Shown here: positions 19,244 to 30,604 of the stretch, piece by piece | Numbering within the stretch: the stretch's first letter is position 1 | Layout of the letters: each line of letters begins with the position of its first letter | Assembly: GCF_963664735.1 (NCBI RefSeq) | Contig: NZ_OY761553.1 | Span: 3,593,001 to 3,657,000, forward strand | Length of the DNA: 64,000 nucleotides | Source of the DNA: an uncultured Cohaesibacter sp. | GTDB taxonomy: Bacteria > Pseudomonadota > Alphaproteobacteria > Rhizobiales > Cohaesibacteraceae | Direction: 5' to 3' | Translations under genes and position numbers: made by a program | The notes under the pieces: generated by a model | The model's database searches: none | Told to the model about the DNA's origin: nothing | Seen by the model: the letters and a program-made list of their open reading frames with translations, nothing else

Positions 19244-20144
19244 CTAATCGGACATGCTTCGTACTAAAGCCGCAATGGCGGCGGTTGTGGCCAAAGCAAA
19301 GGCAAGCCGCCCAATGAGAACACCGCCGATGTCGGCCCCCAGAGCCAGGATAATCATCGTGCCTTCGATGACGCTATGGGCAAATCCCATGAATACACAG
19401 GATACGAAAAAAACTGACGAGGACACACTGCGCCTGATCGCGCCTCACGGATCAAAAGGCCACCACCGTAGGAAATGCCAAGGAACAGGCCGACGGCGGT
19501 CAAGTGACCGGCTTCGCGCCTTACACCGGCAAGGTGTAACACTGGGGCCAGAACCCACATCATCTGTTCCTGCACCCCTGTACTTTTCAGAAGATCGAGC
19601 GTCCAGGAGAGGCCCACCAGGATGAAGAGCATGGAGATCATGATCTCTGTCAACCCCGCGAAGAACGACGCCCAGTCGTTCGATGCGCTCATCGGAATCC
19701 AGACCGGCTCGGCAGGTGCCTAGCGCCAGCCTGTGGAAGCCAGAAGCCTGTGCAGGAGAAAGGCGAAGAGCAAGCCATCCGCAATGCGCAGAAGCGTCGT
19801 TGCGGCCATGCCGGGGCCGGCCTTCTGGACGATCTTTTGCTCAATCGGCAGTCCGTGCGCGAACAACAGAAGCGCCGAGGAGACCGTGATATCCGCTGTG
19901 CTCAACGAGGACGTCGGAACGAGAACAAAAACTAGGGGAACCGCGCCCCCCACACCCCGACCACCATTCCGGTCAACCATGCCAGTCCAAGCTCTGACGG
20001 AAGCCCCACGAAACTCATGACTGGAGCAAATGCAAGAGCGATCGCCTGGATTACGCCCATGCGCGAGAGCAGCTCGGTTGCAATGGTCACCGGGATCATG
20101 ATCCGGGCGAGGACGTAGTAGATTTCAAACGTTCCCCGCGTCAT
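19244..20144 (-). pseudogene. Nucleoside-recognition (Gate) domain membrane protein, broken
   Basis: The remains of a protein of about 300 residues are spread over three frames. The N-terminal piece is MTRGTFEIYYVLARIMIPVT to MVVGVWGA, ending near 19945. A frameshift in a C-rich tract leads to VPLVFVLVPTSSLSTADI to LLASTGWR. An in-frame TAG at 19720 follows, after which the same frame continues as MSASNDWASFFAGLTEI to LFLGISYGGGLLIREA. A second frameshift near 19430 leads to the C-terminal SSVFFVSCVFMGFAHSVIEG. The order and content match bacterial Gate-domain (spore-maturation-like) membrane proteins. Two frameshifts plus a nonsense codon make expression of a full protein very unlikely. Confidence 0.8.
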
Positions 20145-20811
20145 ACGCAGGGCAGATGAAAGGAACGGCATCCAAGAACTCCGTTGAGGTGGTTCTGATG
20201 CTGTGCCTACATGGCATGGAAGAGTTTGACGCGCGCTGCGACAAGCTTTTCCGCGACCGAACCAATGTTGCGCGCTTCTTAACAATGATGGTCATTCGCA
20301 CGGCGAAGCAGGAAACGGAAATTCAGTTTTAACGGATAGTTGCTCAGGAAGACGTGACTGAAGGCTCCGTCTGCTAACCAGCCCCCGAACGGTTAAAAAT
20401 GCTGCGCATCAATCGAATGTCCAGAATGGGGAAGCAGTACGGCAACGCTTGCACATCGATGAATGTCAGCAGTGGTGAAGGATTTTCGATGCGGGTCGCG
20501 GCGCGATTTTTCGGCTGGATGCAATTTCGACCCGCGTTGGAAATCCTCCCAAGGAAGAAGCCTGCGGGGACTGGGCTCAGTCTATGTGGAAAGCGTTTTG
20601 AAGGTTGGTGCGATGGTGCAGCAAAGCAGATAGTCAGACGGTTGTCTCATCCTCACCCAGGCGTCTGAAGCTGGCCAAAACATCGAGCTTGATGTTGCTT
20701 TCTGTTGTGACAAGTCGCAGGCGACCAGATTTTCGAATTTGGCCGCAGGCGATCCTGTCCGGCATAACTGACGCGGCCGGTTCTCTTTGGACCAGATGTG
20801 CAAGATATCTC
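20145..20811. other. Intergenic stretch between decayed genes
   Basis: I see no convincing gene on either strand. The right part, nearest 20812, probably contains the terminal region of the IS91-like unit. Short open frames here lack ribosome binding sites and recognisable content. Confidence 0.4.
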
Positions 20812-21178
20812 TCATGCAGCCTGTTCCCTTGGTGGTGCCCGGGATAAAGGCTTTTGACCTCGCCGGAAGATCTCGATAATCCGCATGGGGCCACCGCAAC
20901 AGGGACATGGTTCTCGCAGGGTTAGCGGGCTGACGTCTGCAGCCGGTTCCTGTTTGCTATCTTCCTGCAGTTGCTCAACTCCAAGGATTGTGCGGATCCT
21001 CGCAATGTTGGCTTTGCGATTGGCGCTGGCCAAGAACCCGTAATGCCGGATCCGATGGAAGCCGACAGGCAGGACATGGAGCAGGAAACGACGGATGAAC
21101 TCGGGCGTCGCCAACTGCATGATCTTTTGTTGATCTCCCGATTTGATACGGTAATCCTTCCAACGGAAGGTCACGGTA
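20812..21178 (-). pseudogene. IS91-family (Y2) transposase, C-terminal fragment
   Basis: The minus-strand frame from the IS junction reads TVTFRWKDYRIKSGDQQKI, then ATPEFIRRFLLHVLPVGFHR and IRHYGFLASANRKANIARIR, which is the conserved C-terminal part of IS91-type transposases. A cysteine pair (CPCCGG) and a basic tail follow. The N-terminal part with the catalytic tyrosines is missing because an IS3-family element abuts at 21179. Confidence 0.85.
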
Positions 21179-21206
21179 TGGACCTGTCGCGGTTTCGTTC
21201 CGCTCC
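21179..21206 (+). repeat. Terminal inverted repeat of the IS3-family element, left copy
   Basis: It begins TGGACCTGTCGCGG and ends TTCCGCTCC. It is the inverted counterpart of 22382-22409. Confidence 0.9.
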
Positions 21207-21216
21207 GTGTGCTCAT

Positions 21217-22074
21217 TTAGGCTGCTTTTCTCTCGAAAGCCAAGGGGCTTTTCCAGCCGAGAGCTGAGTGTTTTCTACGCGGATTGTAGAAACCGTTGAT
21301 ATACTCAAAAATTGCGACCTCCGCCTGCCGTCTTGTTTGCCAGCTTTTCCTCCAGATCAATTCGGCCTTGATCGTCTTGAAGAATGTCTCCACTGCCGCA
21401 TTGTCATAACAATTTCCCTTGCCACTCATTGATGGCGTGAAGCCATGCTGGCGTAGGATTTTCTGATAGTCATGTGAGCAATACTGACTGCCTCGGTCAG
21501 ATTGGTGAATGCAGCCTTCGGGAGGACGTCGCAAAGCAATTGCCATATTCAGTGCACGGATCGCTAAATCCCGTTTCATGCGGTTGCTGACAGCCCAGCC
21601 GACCACTCGGCGAGAGTGAAGATCCAGGATCACCGCCAGATACAGCCATCCCTCGCGGGTCCAGATATAGCTGATGTCGCCAGCCCACTTCTGGTTGGGT
21701 CTATCGGCAAAGAAGTCCCGGTTCAGAAGGTTGGGCGCAACATTGAAGCCATGATTACTGTCAGTTGTGGCTTTGTATTTGCGGGTGCGCTTCACACAAA
21801 TGCCATTCTCCCGCATCAGGCGACCAACGCGCCGATGGCCAACATTCAGACCAAGTTCCTTCAATTCTTCTGTCATGCGTGGACGGCCATAACTGCCAAG
21901 ACTGAGGCGCGACTGCTCCTTGATATGGGCCAGAACAATCATATCTGTTCGTTGCCTTTGGCTGGCAGGGCGCTTGCAGAAAGCACGAAAGCCCCTGGTG
22001 CTGACTTCCATCACCTGACAAAGCCGTGTGATAGAGAAGATATTCCGGTGTTCTTCGATAAATCTGAACCTCAT
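21217..22074 (-). CDS. IS3-family transposase OrfB (DDE integrase)
   Basis: A 285-residue protein with the HTH_21 region at the N-terminus (SYGRPRMTEELKELGLNVGH) and an rve integrase core. The first Asp is in WAGDISYIWTREGWLYLAV, the second in IHQSDRGSQYCS, and the Glu in NAAVETFFKTIKAE, so the DDE triad is complete. The C-terminal FYNPRRKHSALGWKSPLAFE is the usual family ending. It overlaps orfA by four bases (ATGA), so it is translated by coupling or frameshifting. It looks functional. Confidence 0.95.
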   Translation of the reverse strand: MRFRFIEEHRNIFSITRLCQVMEVSTRGFRAFCKRPASQRQRTDMIVLAHIKEQSRLSLGSYGRPRMTEELKELGLNVGHRRVGRLMRENGICVKRTRKYKATTDSNHGFNVAPNLLNRDFFADRPNQKWAGDISYIWTREGWLYLAVILDLHSRRVVGWAVSNRMKRDLAIRALNMAIALRRPPEGCIHQSDRGSQYCSHDYQKILRQHGFTPSMSGKGNCYDNAAVETFFKTIKAELIWRKSWQTRRQAEVAIFEYINGFYNPRRKHSALGWKSPLAFERKAA

Positions 22075-22346
22075 GACTTTTGGCTCGCGAAGAACACCGT
22101 TGCCTTTTTTAGAATGTCCCGCTCCTCCTTGAGGATACGGATCTCTCGTCGAAGGCGTTCATTCTCCTTGGCTAGTTCCAGATCCTCGCTCGTCACGTCA
22201 CTCGTGGTTTTGTGGGTGGTCACCCATTTATTCAACGTCGACAGGCCTACGCCTAGGTCAGAGGCAACCTGCTTGCGTGTGAGGCCGCTGGTCAGTGCAA
22301 TACGCACCGCTTCTTGTCGAAATTTTTCGCTTTTGGTTCGTCCCAT
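22071..22346 (-). CDS. IS3-family transposase OrfA
   Basis: A 91-residue protein from the ATG at 22346 (MGRTKSEKFRQEAVRIALTS), with AAAGGAG 8 bases upstream; the frame itself opens at 22367. It has the HTH (TRKQVASDLGVGLSTLNKWV) and a coiled coil (ENERLRREIRILKEERDILK). It overlaps orfB by four bases. Confidence 0.93.
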   Translation of the reverse strand: MGRTKSEKFRQEAVRIALTSGLTRKQVASDLGVGLSTLNKWVTTHKTTSDVTSEDLELAKENERLRREIRILKEERDILKKATVFFASQKS

Positions 22347-22381
22347 AACAAATCTCCTTTGCTGCATAATATGCTTTCAAA

Positions 22382-22409
22382 GGAGCGGAACAATTCCGTG
22401 ACAGGTCCA
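22382..22409 (-). repeat. Terminal inverted repeat of the IS3-family element, right copy
   Basis: On the minus strand it begins TGGACCTGTCACGG and ends TTCCGCTCC, and it directly precedes the orfA ribosome binding site region. Confidence 0.9.
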
Positions 22410-22583
22410 AAGTTGGTAGGCGCGTAATTCTTCCGGTGTGGCATCGTCCTGGGAATGGCCAAGAAAGGCTGCAAAATCCTTGATCGCCCTGATATGGGCC
22501 TTTTGCGCTTTGTCGCCCATTCCGCGTATGCGCATATCTTCGATCATTCGTTGGCGTAAGGGTGTGGTTCTCTCCTCCGTCAT
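22410..22583 (-). pseudogene. IS91-associated tyrosine integrase, N-terminal fragment
   Basis: It starts MTEERTTPLRQRMIEDMRIR and continues GMGDKAQKAHIRAIKDFAAF, the conserved opening of the tyrosine recombinase that accompanies IS91-type transposases. An AGGAGG site lies 5 bases before the ATG. After about 58 codons the frame runs into the IS3 element (the sequence YQL is followed by the IS end), so the catalytic domain is gone. Normally this gene is followed by the IS91 transposase, whose C-terminal end is found on the other side of the IS. Confidence 0.85.
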
Positions 22584-22724
22584 GGAAACCTCCTGTCTGA
22601 TGATTGAGAACTCCTCAATCGTCAGACAGACGGCGATGATCGCAAAACAGACTTATCTCAGAGGGTTAACGGAGCCTCCCCAGAGCACCATTGCCGCGCG
22701 AGCGGCTTCGTCCAAGGGCCGTCT

Positions 22725-23109
22725 CTAGCTCTCGTCTTTGTGGCAATAGGCTTGAAAGTGCTCTGCGGCCTCATCTCGAGAAATCAGGCCTTGTGCCAGT
22801 TTTTCCATGATATCAGCGTGTTCAACACCCCGAGCAGCATCGAGATCATATCCGTTCATGGCCAGAAAAAGGTCGGCCGTTTGAAACGCTGTTCGTTTGT
22901 TGCCGTCAATGAAAGGATGATTGCGAGCGATACCTTCGCGCGAGTTGAAAACAATCTTTTTCTCCGTAGACGTAGAGGTTCTGAGGACGGGCAAGAGCAG
23001 AATTCAATAGTCCTGTATCCCTTACCCCCTGAGCGCCTCCTCCAATATCAATCACTCGTTCATGCAACCGCTTTACGAGCTCTTCGGAAATCCACTTCGG
23101 ATCAGTCAT
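22725..23109 (-). pseudogene. doc: Doc-type Fic-domain toxin, frameshifted
   Basis: The first part (23109 down to about 22945) reads MTDPKWISEELVKRLHERVI to YGEKDCFQLAR. The rest is in another frame and reads EGIARNHPFIDGNKRTAFQT to AAEHFQAYCHKDES. The Fic motif HPFIDGNKRTA is intact, but the join is out of frame, and a few residues usually found before EGIARN are missing, so a small deletion is likely. Doc toxins phosphorylate EF-Tu and block translation. The start overlaps the phd stop (ATGA). With the break the toxin is probably inactive. Confidence 0.85.
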
Positions 23110-23342
23110 CGACTGGCAAGCTCAATGATCGTGTTGCGGTGTTTTTCAAGGCGCCGCTCCATGAGCTGTTCGACCTCGGGGGAGATACCATTGTGTGTTC
23201 CGGTCAAACGGCGGTACTCGTCCGCAGACATCAAAACGAGGCGGTCACGCTGATGGCTGGTAATGATGACGGGCTCGTTCATGGCAGCATCACTGAAAGC
23301 ACCAATATTGTTCTTGAACTCAGTTGCGCTCACTCGGGTCAT
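23106..23342 (-). CDS. phd: Phd/YefM-family antitoxin
   Basis: A 78-residue protein from the ATG at 23342 (MTRVSATEFKNNIGAFSDAA), with AAGGAG 7 bases upstream. The N-terminal half is the Phd/YefM DNA-binding fold (PVIITSHQRDRLVLMSADEY) and the C-terminal part is the toxin-wrapping tail. It lies directly upstream of doc with a four-base overlap and should repress its own promoter. It is intact while its toxin is frameshifted. Confidence 0.88.
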   Translation of the reverse strand: MTRVSATEFKNNIGAFSDAAMNEPVIITSHQRDRLVLMSADEYRRLTGTHNGISPEVEQLMERRLEKHRNTIIELASR

Positions 23343-23451
23343 TTTGGTCTCCTTGGAAGATCTGTGTTTGAAAATAGTATATGGCCAAATTGTCCATTTT
23401 GTCCACCCGCAGGAGAACCGTCGGGTCGACGCTCCCGCCGACCCGGAGTTT

Positions 23452-24084
23452 TCAAATCTCGACACCTTCGGAGATTGCAAGGGCATCATCAAGTTCGACA
23501 CCGAGATAGCGGACCGTGCTATCCATCTTGGTGTGACCGAGCAATAGCTGAACGGCTCTCAGGTTCCCCGTTTTCTTGTAGATCTGGGCAACCTTGGTTC
23601 TCCTCATTGAGTGGGTGCCATAGGCGCTGGGTTCAAGACCGATGGATTGCACCCAATCCTTTAGGAGGCGAGCATATTGGCGTGTGGAAATGTGAGGTCG
23701 ATCATGGAACCGCCCAGGCCAAAGATAGGCGTGTCCGATCATCATTGGATGATTGATCCACTCCAGCAGGGATTTCCGTGTCCCCTCGGTGATCTCAAAA
23801 CGAACGGGCTTGCCTGTCTTGCTTTGCAGAATGGAAACACGCTCTTTGATCGCCCCGGATACGAAGACATCGGCTACCTTGAGCCGCACAAGATCGCAGC
23901 CCCGGAGCTTGCTGTCGATCGCCAAATTGAATAGGGCCAGATCACGTATGGCTCCAGCCAGTTCAAGCCTGACGCGGATTGCCCAGACATGTTTTGGCAG
24001 CAGCGGACGTTTTTGGCCGATAATCCTGCCGTGATTCCAGGCATGTTTGGCGGGGATCACCATAGGCAAATTGAAGGTAGACAT
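23452..24084 (-). CDS. Short tyrosine recombinase/integrase (catalytic domain only)
   Basis: A 210-residue protein from the ATG at 24084 with AAGGAGG 10 bases upstream. It lacks the N-terminal core-binding domain of ordinary integrases, as in a widespread short family in proteobacteria. The catalytic residues are present: Arg in SKLRGCDLVRLKV, Lys in LQSKTGKPVRFE, HxxR in GTHSMRRTKVAQI, His in LLGHTKMDSTVRYLG and the Tyr in the same stretch. Its target is unknown. It may have moved the adjacent toxin-antitoxin pair or belong to the IS-rich region. Confidence 0.85.
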   Translation of the reverse strand: MSTFNLPMVIPAKHAWNHGRIIGQKRPLLPKHVWAIRVRLELAGAIRDLALFNLAIDSKLRGCDLVRLKVADVFVSGAIKERVSILQSKTGKPVRFEITEGTRKSLLEWINHPMMIGHAYLWPGRFHDRPHISTRQYARLLKDWVQSIGLEPSAYGTHSMRRTKVAQIYKKTGNLRAVQLLLGHTKMDSTVRYLGVELDDALAISEGVEI

Positions 24085-24545
24085 GTAATTTCCCTCCTTA
24101 CATTGCCCTCCCACCCAGCAACCAGTTAATGGGAACCCAACTATGATCAGATATCAAGGTGTCTGCAATTGTTCCAAAGATGGTTTGAGAACCGTTTAGC
24201 AGTGAAGGAAAGCCAATGCTGCACTTCGATCGAACGGCAGCAATGGGGAAACCGATTTAAAGCTTATACTCGATAGCGAATGTCGGGTAAGGGCCGCCAT
24301 GAGAAATTTCGAGTTGATTGGGTTCGAACATTTTCCATTGGCACTCGGCTTTGAAATGGAAATAGCAAGGCAAGAGACATGAGATTTGATCTCATGGGGA
24401 ATAAAACGCGCCAACCGCACGAACCTAAGCCTCCATTTGCGATATTAATTTGCCATCTAGCATATATGCATATCAGGCGTTTCTGTTTTCGACTTCAAGA
24501 AGCATGAATTTCAACTAGCTCGACGCTTGTCGGCGCGCGAAGTGA
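24085..24545. other. Intergenic stretch with one near-perfect hairpin
   Basis: No supported gene. A minus-strand frame at 24196-24420 lacks recognisable content. A palindrome at 24378-24396 (CATGAGAT-TTG-ATCTCATG) has 8-bp arms and a 3-base loop without a following T-run, so an operator is as likely as a structured RNA. Confidence 0.4.
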
Positions 24546-25268
24546 TCAGTGACGTGACGCTCGGATCTTTTGTTTCCCGCCTACCAAAGCACCCTGAATT
24601 TGAGTTGCAAGCAAAAGAGCGAGTTGGGATATGACTGCCAGTCCAACCAAAGCAACGGCCCAATGAAGGAAGAAGGGCAGGACCGATTGGTTGAAATCCC
24701 ACATCGATAGGGAATACTGAAATGCGAGCCTGTCCCAGAGGCCCACGATCATGCCACTCTTCGCGGCCTGAGCGGAAATAGCCATGGCCGTTGCCCAGCC
24801 TGCCATCTTCAGCCATCGGGGAAAATCAGGCTTTGCAGCGAGCCGCAAAGTCAGCGCAACAATCCTGTTCCAGTTCACCCCGACATGCATCGCGGAAAGG
24901 GCAATGGCCCAATAGGCCGAGAACCAGTGAATTTCCTGCATCACGAATACGCGCGGCAAGGGGAATATCATTGGCAGAATGCGCGATAGAAAAATGCTGC
25001 TGACAAGCAGCGCCAACAGAGCAATCGCCAGCAAAACGCCAAGAACCAGATTGAAAAACCGCTGAGGGGCCCACTTTCCTTTTGAAAGGCTCTTCCACCA
25101 AAATAGATTGTTTGCGACATGTCGAAGGACGAGGAGCAGCAAGGCACTCCCTACAATTTCATGCACCCCATTGCCCAGCCACCAATAGGCAAATACCATG
25201 ACCAGAAGAGCAAGCAACAGCCCGTCCAGCAGCAATCGCGGCAATGGCCTTGTCCATTTCATACTCAT
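24546..25268 (-). CDS. DUF4405-type membrane cytochrome b-like protein
   Basis: A 240-residue protein from the ATG at 25268 ([20 protein letters not shown]), whose ATGA overlaps the stop of the P460 gene. It has about six TM helices with conserved-looking histidines in [40 protein letters not shown] and [13 protein letters not shown]. This fits DUF4405 (flavinylation-associated cytochrome) membrane proteins that bind two haems. It is translationally coupled with the exported cytochrome P460, so the two probably form an electron path across the inner membrane. The physiological donor is unknown. Confidence 0.75.
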   Translation of the reverse strand: MSMKWTRPLPRLLLDGLLLALLVMVFAYWWLGNGVHEIVGSALLLLVLRHVANNLFWWKSLSKGKWAPQRFFNLVLGVLLAIALLALLVSSIFLSRILPMIFPLPRVFVMQEIHWFSAYWAIALSAMHVGVNWNRIVALTLRLAAKPDFPRWLKMAGWATAMAISAQAAKSGMIVGLWDRLAFQYSLSMWDFNQSVLPFFLHWAVALVGLAVISQLALLLATQIQGALVGGKQKIRASRH

Positions 25269-25735
25269 CGGCCGAACTGCCGGGCATCGGAATAGGTATA
25301 CATATAGTGGCGGTCCTGCCGGGACATATGACAGGAACGGCAGCGCTCGGTATTCTCTTTCATATTGATCGAGCCATCGGGCCAGTACCATTGGAATTGC
25401 CAGTCGTCAGTCCGGCTGCGTTCGTCATAGTCGGCACCGAAGCCTTCGCCCTTCTCCATTACGAACAGGCGATAGACGCTTCCCTCACGCCAATCCTGCA
25501 GGATCACCTGAGTGCCATCCGGCATCTCCTTGCCTGCCTGCAACGCATCAAGTGCTTCGCGCGAGGTATACATATATTCGGTCACATCGCCTCGCGTGAC
25601 AGTGGAATAATGAGTGAGACCATCAATCGTTTCGCTGTCCGGAAAACGAACCCTGTTCGGCTCGGCGATGGCGGAAAAGGCCAGCAGGCCCGAAAGAGCG
25701 AGGCTGGCAGAAAGGGTGGCAAATGGCTGTCCCAT
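25265..25735 (-). CDS. Cytochrome P460 family protein, exported
   Basis: A 156-residue protein with a signal peptide (residues 1-24, ending SAIAEP). The mature part matches cytochrome P460: [20 protein letters not shown], then [20 protein letters not shown], and the c-type haem motif CRSCH near residue 136. P460 enzymes oxidise hydroxylamine or handle NO/N2O species in the periplasm; the Lys cross-linked to haem in the true enzymes cannot be assigned here. Its partner is the membrane DUF4405 protein encoded immediately downstream. Confidence 0.88.
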   Translation of the reverse strand: MGQPFATLSASLALSGLLAFSAIAEPNRVRFPDSETIDGLTHYSTVTRGDVTEYMYTSREALDALQAGKEMPDGTQVILQDWREGSVYRLFVMEKGEGFGADYDERSRTDDWQFQWYWPDGSINMKENTERCRSCHMSRQDRHYMYTYSDARQFGR

Positions 25736-25863
25736 ACGGGTCTCCCTTGGTGTCGGTGCGCTCGGCCTTTCAGGCTCGAGACTGTTATTCTCTAGATGTA
25801 GGGCTGTCTAACCGCATGATTAGGCAGCCTGTACGTATAAGTCCTATAGGCAGAGCAGATTAA

Positions 25864-28277
<2,414 letters not shown>

Positions 28278-28380
28278 TTAGTCATTGACCCTTTTGGCCT
28301 TGATGCAAATATATATTCTGAGTTATTGATCTATTAGATCGATAATTGCGGATGTTGTTATTAGAAAACAGGCATAATCA

Positions 28381-29268
28381 ATGCGCCGTACTTTCAATGA
28401 ACTCTATGCATTCACCGTGGTTGCCCGACATCGCAGCTTCACGCGCGCGGCTGCCCAGTTGGGCATGTCTCAATCGGCCCTGTCCCAGACCGTCAAGAAT
28501 CTGGAAGAAGATCTGGGGGTGCGGCTGTTGACCCGCTCCACACGCAGTGTCTTTCCAACCGAAGCAGGGGAACGCCTGCTATCGCGTCTTGGGCCCCAGT
28601 TTGACGACATGGAAGAGGCTCTGGACGAATTGAACAATGTACGGACAAGCCCACGGGGAACCATCCGCATCAGCTCGGGAGAACATGCCGCGATCACGCT
28701 TCTGCAACCAAAGCTCACTTCGTTCCTCTCGGACTATCCCGACGTGTCTGTCGAAATTGCCGTCGATGCCGGGATGATCGATATTGTGGCTGAAGGGTTT
28801 GACGCTGGCGTTCGGCTTGGCGAACAGGTCGCCAAGGACATGATCGCCGTTCGCATCAGCCCCGATATTCGCATGTGCATGGTAGCCACTCCAGACTATC
28901 TGTCCCAATATCCAGCCCCGATCACGCCCGAGGAGTTGACGAACCACCGCTGCATCAATACCCGCATGCCGACACATGGCGGCGTCTTTGTCTGGGAAAT
29001 GATGCAGAATGGCGAAGAGATAAGGGTTCGCGTCGAAGGACCCGCGACCTTCAACAGTCTGCCACTGAGGCTGGCTGCGACCCTTGATAGTGTCGGCATC
29101 GGATATATGCCCTTCGATGTTGCGGCGCTCCACATCACCGAAGAGCGATTGTTGCCGGTTCTGGAAAGCTACTGGCCAACGTGGGACGGATACCATCTCT
29201 ATTACCCGAACCGTCGCCAGATGAGCCCCGCTTTCCGGCTACTGATCGACCACCTTCGCCATCGCTGA
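28381..29268 (+). CDS. LysR-family transcriptional regulator
   Basis: A 295-residue protein. Residues 1-60 are the winged HTH (SFTRAAAQLGMSQSALSQTV), and the rest is the substrate-binding domain typical of the AaeR/DsdC-like repressor group. It is divergent from the MFS-reductase operon with a 103-bp shared promoter region. A T-n11-A-like LysR box cannot be assigned with confidence. Inducer unknown. Confidence 0.93.
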   Translation: MRRTFNELYAFTVVARHRSFTRAAAQLGMSQSALSQTVKNLEEDLGVRLLTRSTRSVFPTEAGERLLSRLGPQFDDMEEALDELNNVRTSPRGTIRISSGEHAAITLLQPKLTSFLSDYPDVSVEIAVDAGMIDIVAEGFDAGVRLGEQVAKDMIAVRISPDIRMCMVATPDYLSQYPAPITPEELTNHRCINTRMPTHGGVFVWEMMQNGEEIRVRVEGPATFNSLPLRLAATLDSVGIGYMPFDVAALHITEERLLPVLESYWPTWDGYHLYYPNRRQMSPAFRLLIDHLRHR

Positions 29269-29285
29269 TGGCAGGCAGGACCGAG

Positions 29286-30362
29286 CTATTTGGCAGCCAT
29301 GCCACCTAGTCCCTTTTCTTCGATCCATGCGGTTGCAAGATCAGCGATCTGCTGGTTGTTGAGGTCCGAGAACAGGAAGTGGGTATTGCCATGGATCCCC
29401 TGTTCAGGCAAATGCACCAGCGTCGCGTCCCCGCCGTGACGATTGATGGCAGCCACCCAAAGACGCGCCATCGCCAATCGAGTGCGCCAGTTGTCGAGTC
29501 CGAAGTCATCGGTGGGGTCTTCCGGGATATTGTCGCCATAGTAGACCACGATCGGGATCTCAGTGAGTTTGGCGAAATCCTCCGCGGACACAGGTTCGGG
29601 TTTCAAAGTACCTGCAGACCCTGAGATCGGCTCTGGCATCTCGTTTTCCGGGAAGACATAACCGCTGCCCGGCTCGTAAGAAATAACGGCCTTCACGTTG
29701 GCATTCTTAATTGCGGTCAGCCAGCCCGGCCCACCGGCCTGAGAATGGGTGACAAGAATAGAAGGACCGATCTTGTCGACGAGGGCCGAAACTCCATCGC
29801 TGACAACCTCAGGATCAAAGGCACCGGTGTTGGGTGTAACCGAGCGGAGGAATTCGACAAGCGTATCCTCGGAGGTATCAAACTGGACATTGTCAAAATA
29901 GTTCGGCCATTGCCCGATCCGGAACATGTCAAAGAACAACTGGTCATATGCGGTGGGCTTGACCTCGGCGGCAACCGTGCTGTTGCCCGCCTTGCCGCGA
30001 CGTGGCTGGTCAATGGTGTGCACGGCAAAATGACGACGGAGCATCAGCGTCTGGAAACCTTCGCGACCATCCGCAGTAGTCTCCCAGCTTTTGCCCGACT
30101 GAAAGGCGCCATGCCAGAGTACCAGCGGCAGCTCTCTAAGCGCTTCCGGCACCTGATAGAAGCTATAGGCATGATCACCATGGAAGGTTTGACCGGCTGA
30201 ATTGAGAGGCGCCTTGTTGTCGAAGGTGCCTGCTTCTGTGATCACGGTGCCTCCAGCACTGAAACTGCCCTGATCAATGATGGTCAGAGGCTCAAAGGCC
30301 CAGACGGAAGAGGCCAGCGAAAGGCTGACAGTTGCCGCAAGAAAGAGTGTTCCCAGTCTCAT
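29286..30362 (-). CDS. Secreted alpha/beta hydrolase
   Basis: A 358-residue protein from the ATG at 30362 with AAGGA 8 bases upstream; the frame itself opens at 30389. A signal peptide covers residues 1-22 (MRLGTLFLAATVSLSLASSV). The fold is that of an alpha/beta hydrolase: oxyanion region VLWHGAFQSGKSW, nucleophile Ser in VTHSQAGGPGW, and the likely catalytic His in GIHGNTHFLFSD. The acid residue is not certain. Related periplasmic esterases occur next to aldo-keto reductases and LysR genes. It ends convergent to the LysR gene with only 17 bp between. Confidence 0.85.
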   Translation of the reverse strand: MRLGTLFLAATVSLSLASSVWAFEPLTIIDQGSFSAGGTVITEAGTFDNKAPLNSAGQTFHGDHAYSFYQVPEALRELPLVLWHGAFQSGKSWETTADGREGFQTLMLRRHFAVHTIDQPRRGKAGNSTVAAEVKPTAYDQLFFDMFRIGQWPNYFDNVQFDTSEDTLVEFLRSVTPNTGAFDPEVVSDGVSALVDKIGPSILVTHSQAGGPGWLTAIKNANVKAVISYEPGSGYVFPENEMPEPISGSAGTLKPEPVSAEDFAKLTEIPIVVYYGDNIPEDPTDDFGLDNWRTRLAMARLWVAAINRHGGDATLVHLPEQGIHGNTHFLFSDLNNQQIADLATAWIEEKGLGGMAAK

Positions 30363-30604
30363 GGAGCATCCTTGTTTTGAGAGGTTCATGAATGAAGTCT
30401 TCCAGAAACCCTAACTCAAGCTGCCCAACCCGATTAGCTACATCTTCTCGATCAAGCTTATTAGTAAGATCGATGAATAGGAAACGAATGATCGCTATTC
30501 ATTCAATCTGCTTATGGTTGTTAGAAAGACAAGCTGGCTAATCAGGGATGCTCACCTCTCCTAAATTGAACACAAGATCACACAGGAGAGAGCGGAGCCA
30601 CACC

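Larger units (their letters stand above)
21179..22409 (-). mobile_element. Complete IS3-family element with 28-bp terminal inverted repeats
   Basis: The left end (21179-21206) and the right end (22382-22409, read on the minus strand) both start TGGACCTGTC and end GTTCCGCTCC, differing at only a few of 28 positions. The element is 1,231 bp and carries overlapping orfA and orfB. The bases next to the two ends do not match each other (GTA on the left, AAG on the right), so there is no target duplication. The left flank is an IS91 transposase and the right flank is an integrase gene of the same kind of unit, which points to a deletion made by the element. Confidence 0.9.

Noticed and set aside
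20399-20668. A 89-codon plus-strand frame
   Set aside because: No family resemblance and no ribosome binding site; it lies in decayed DNA.
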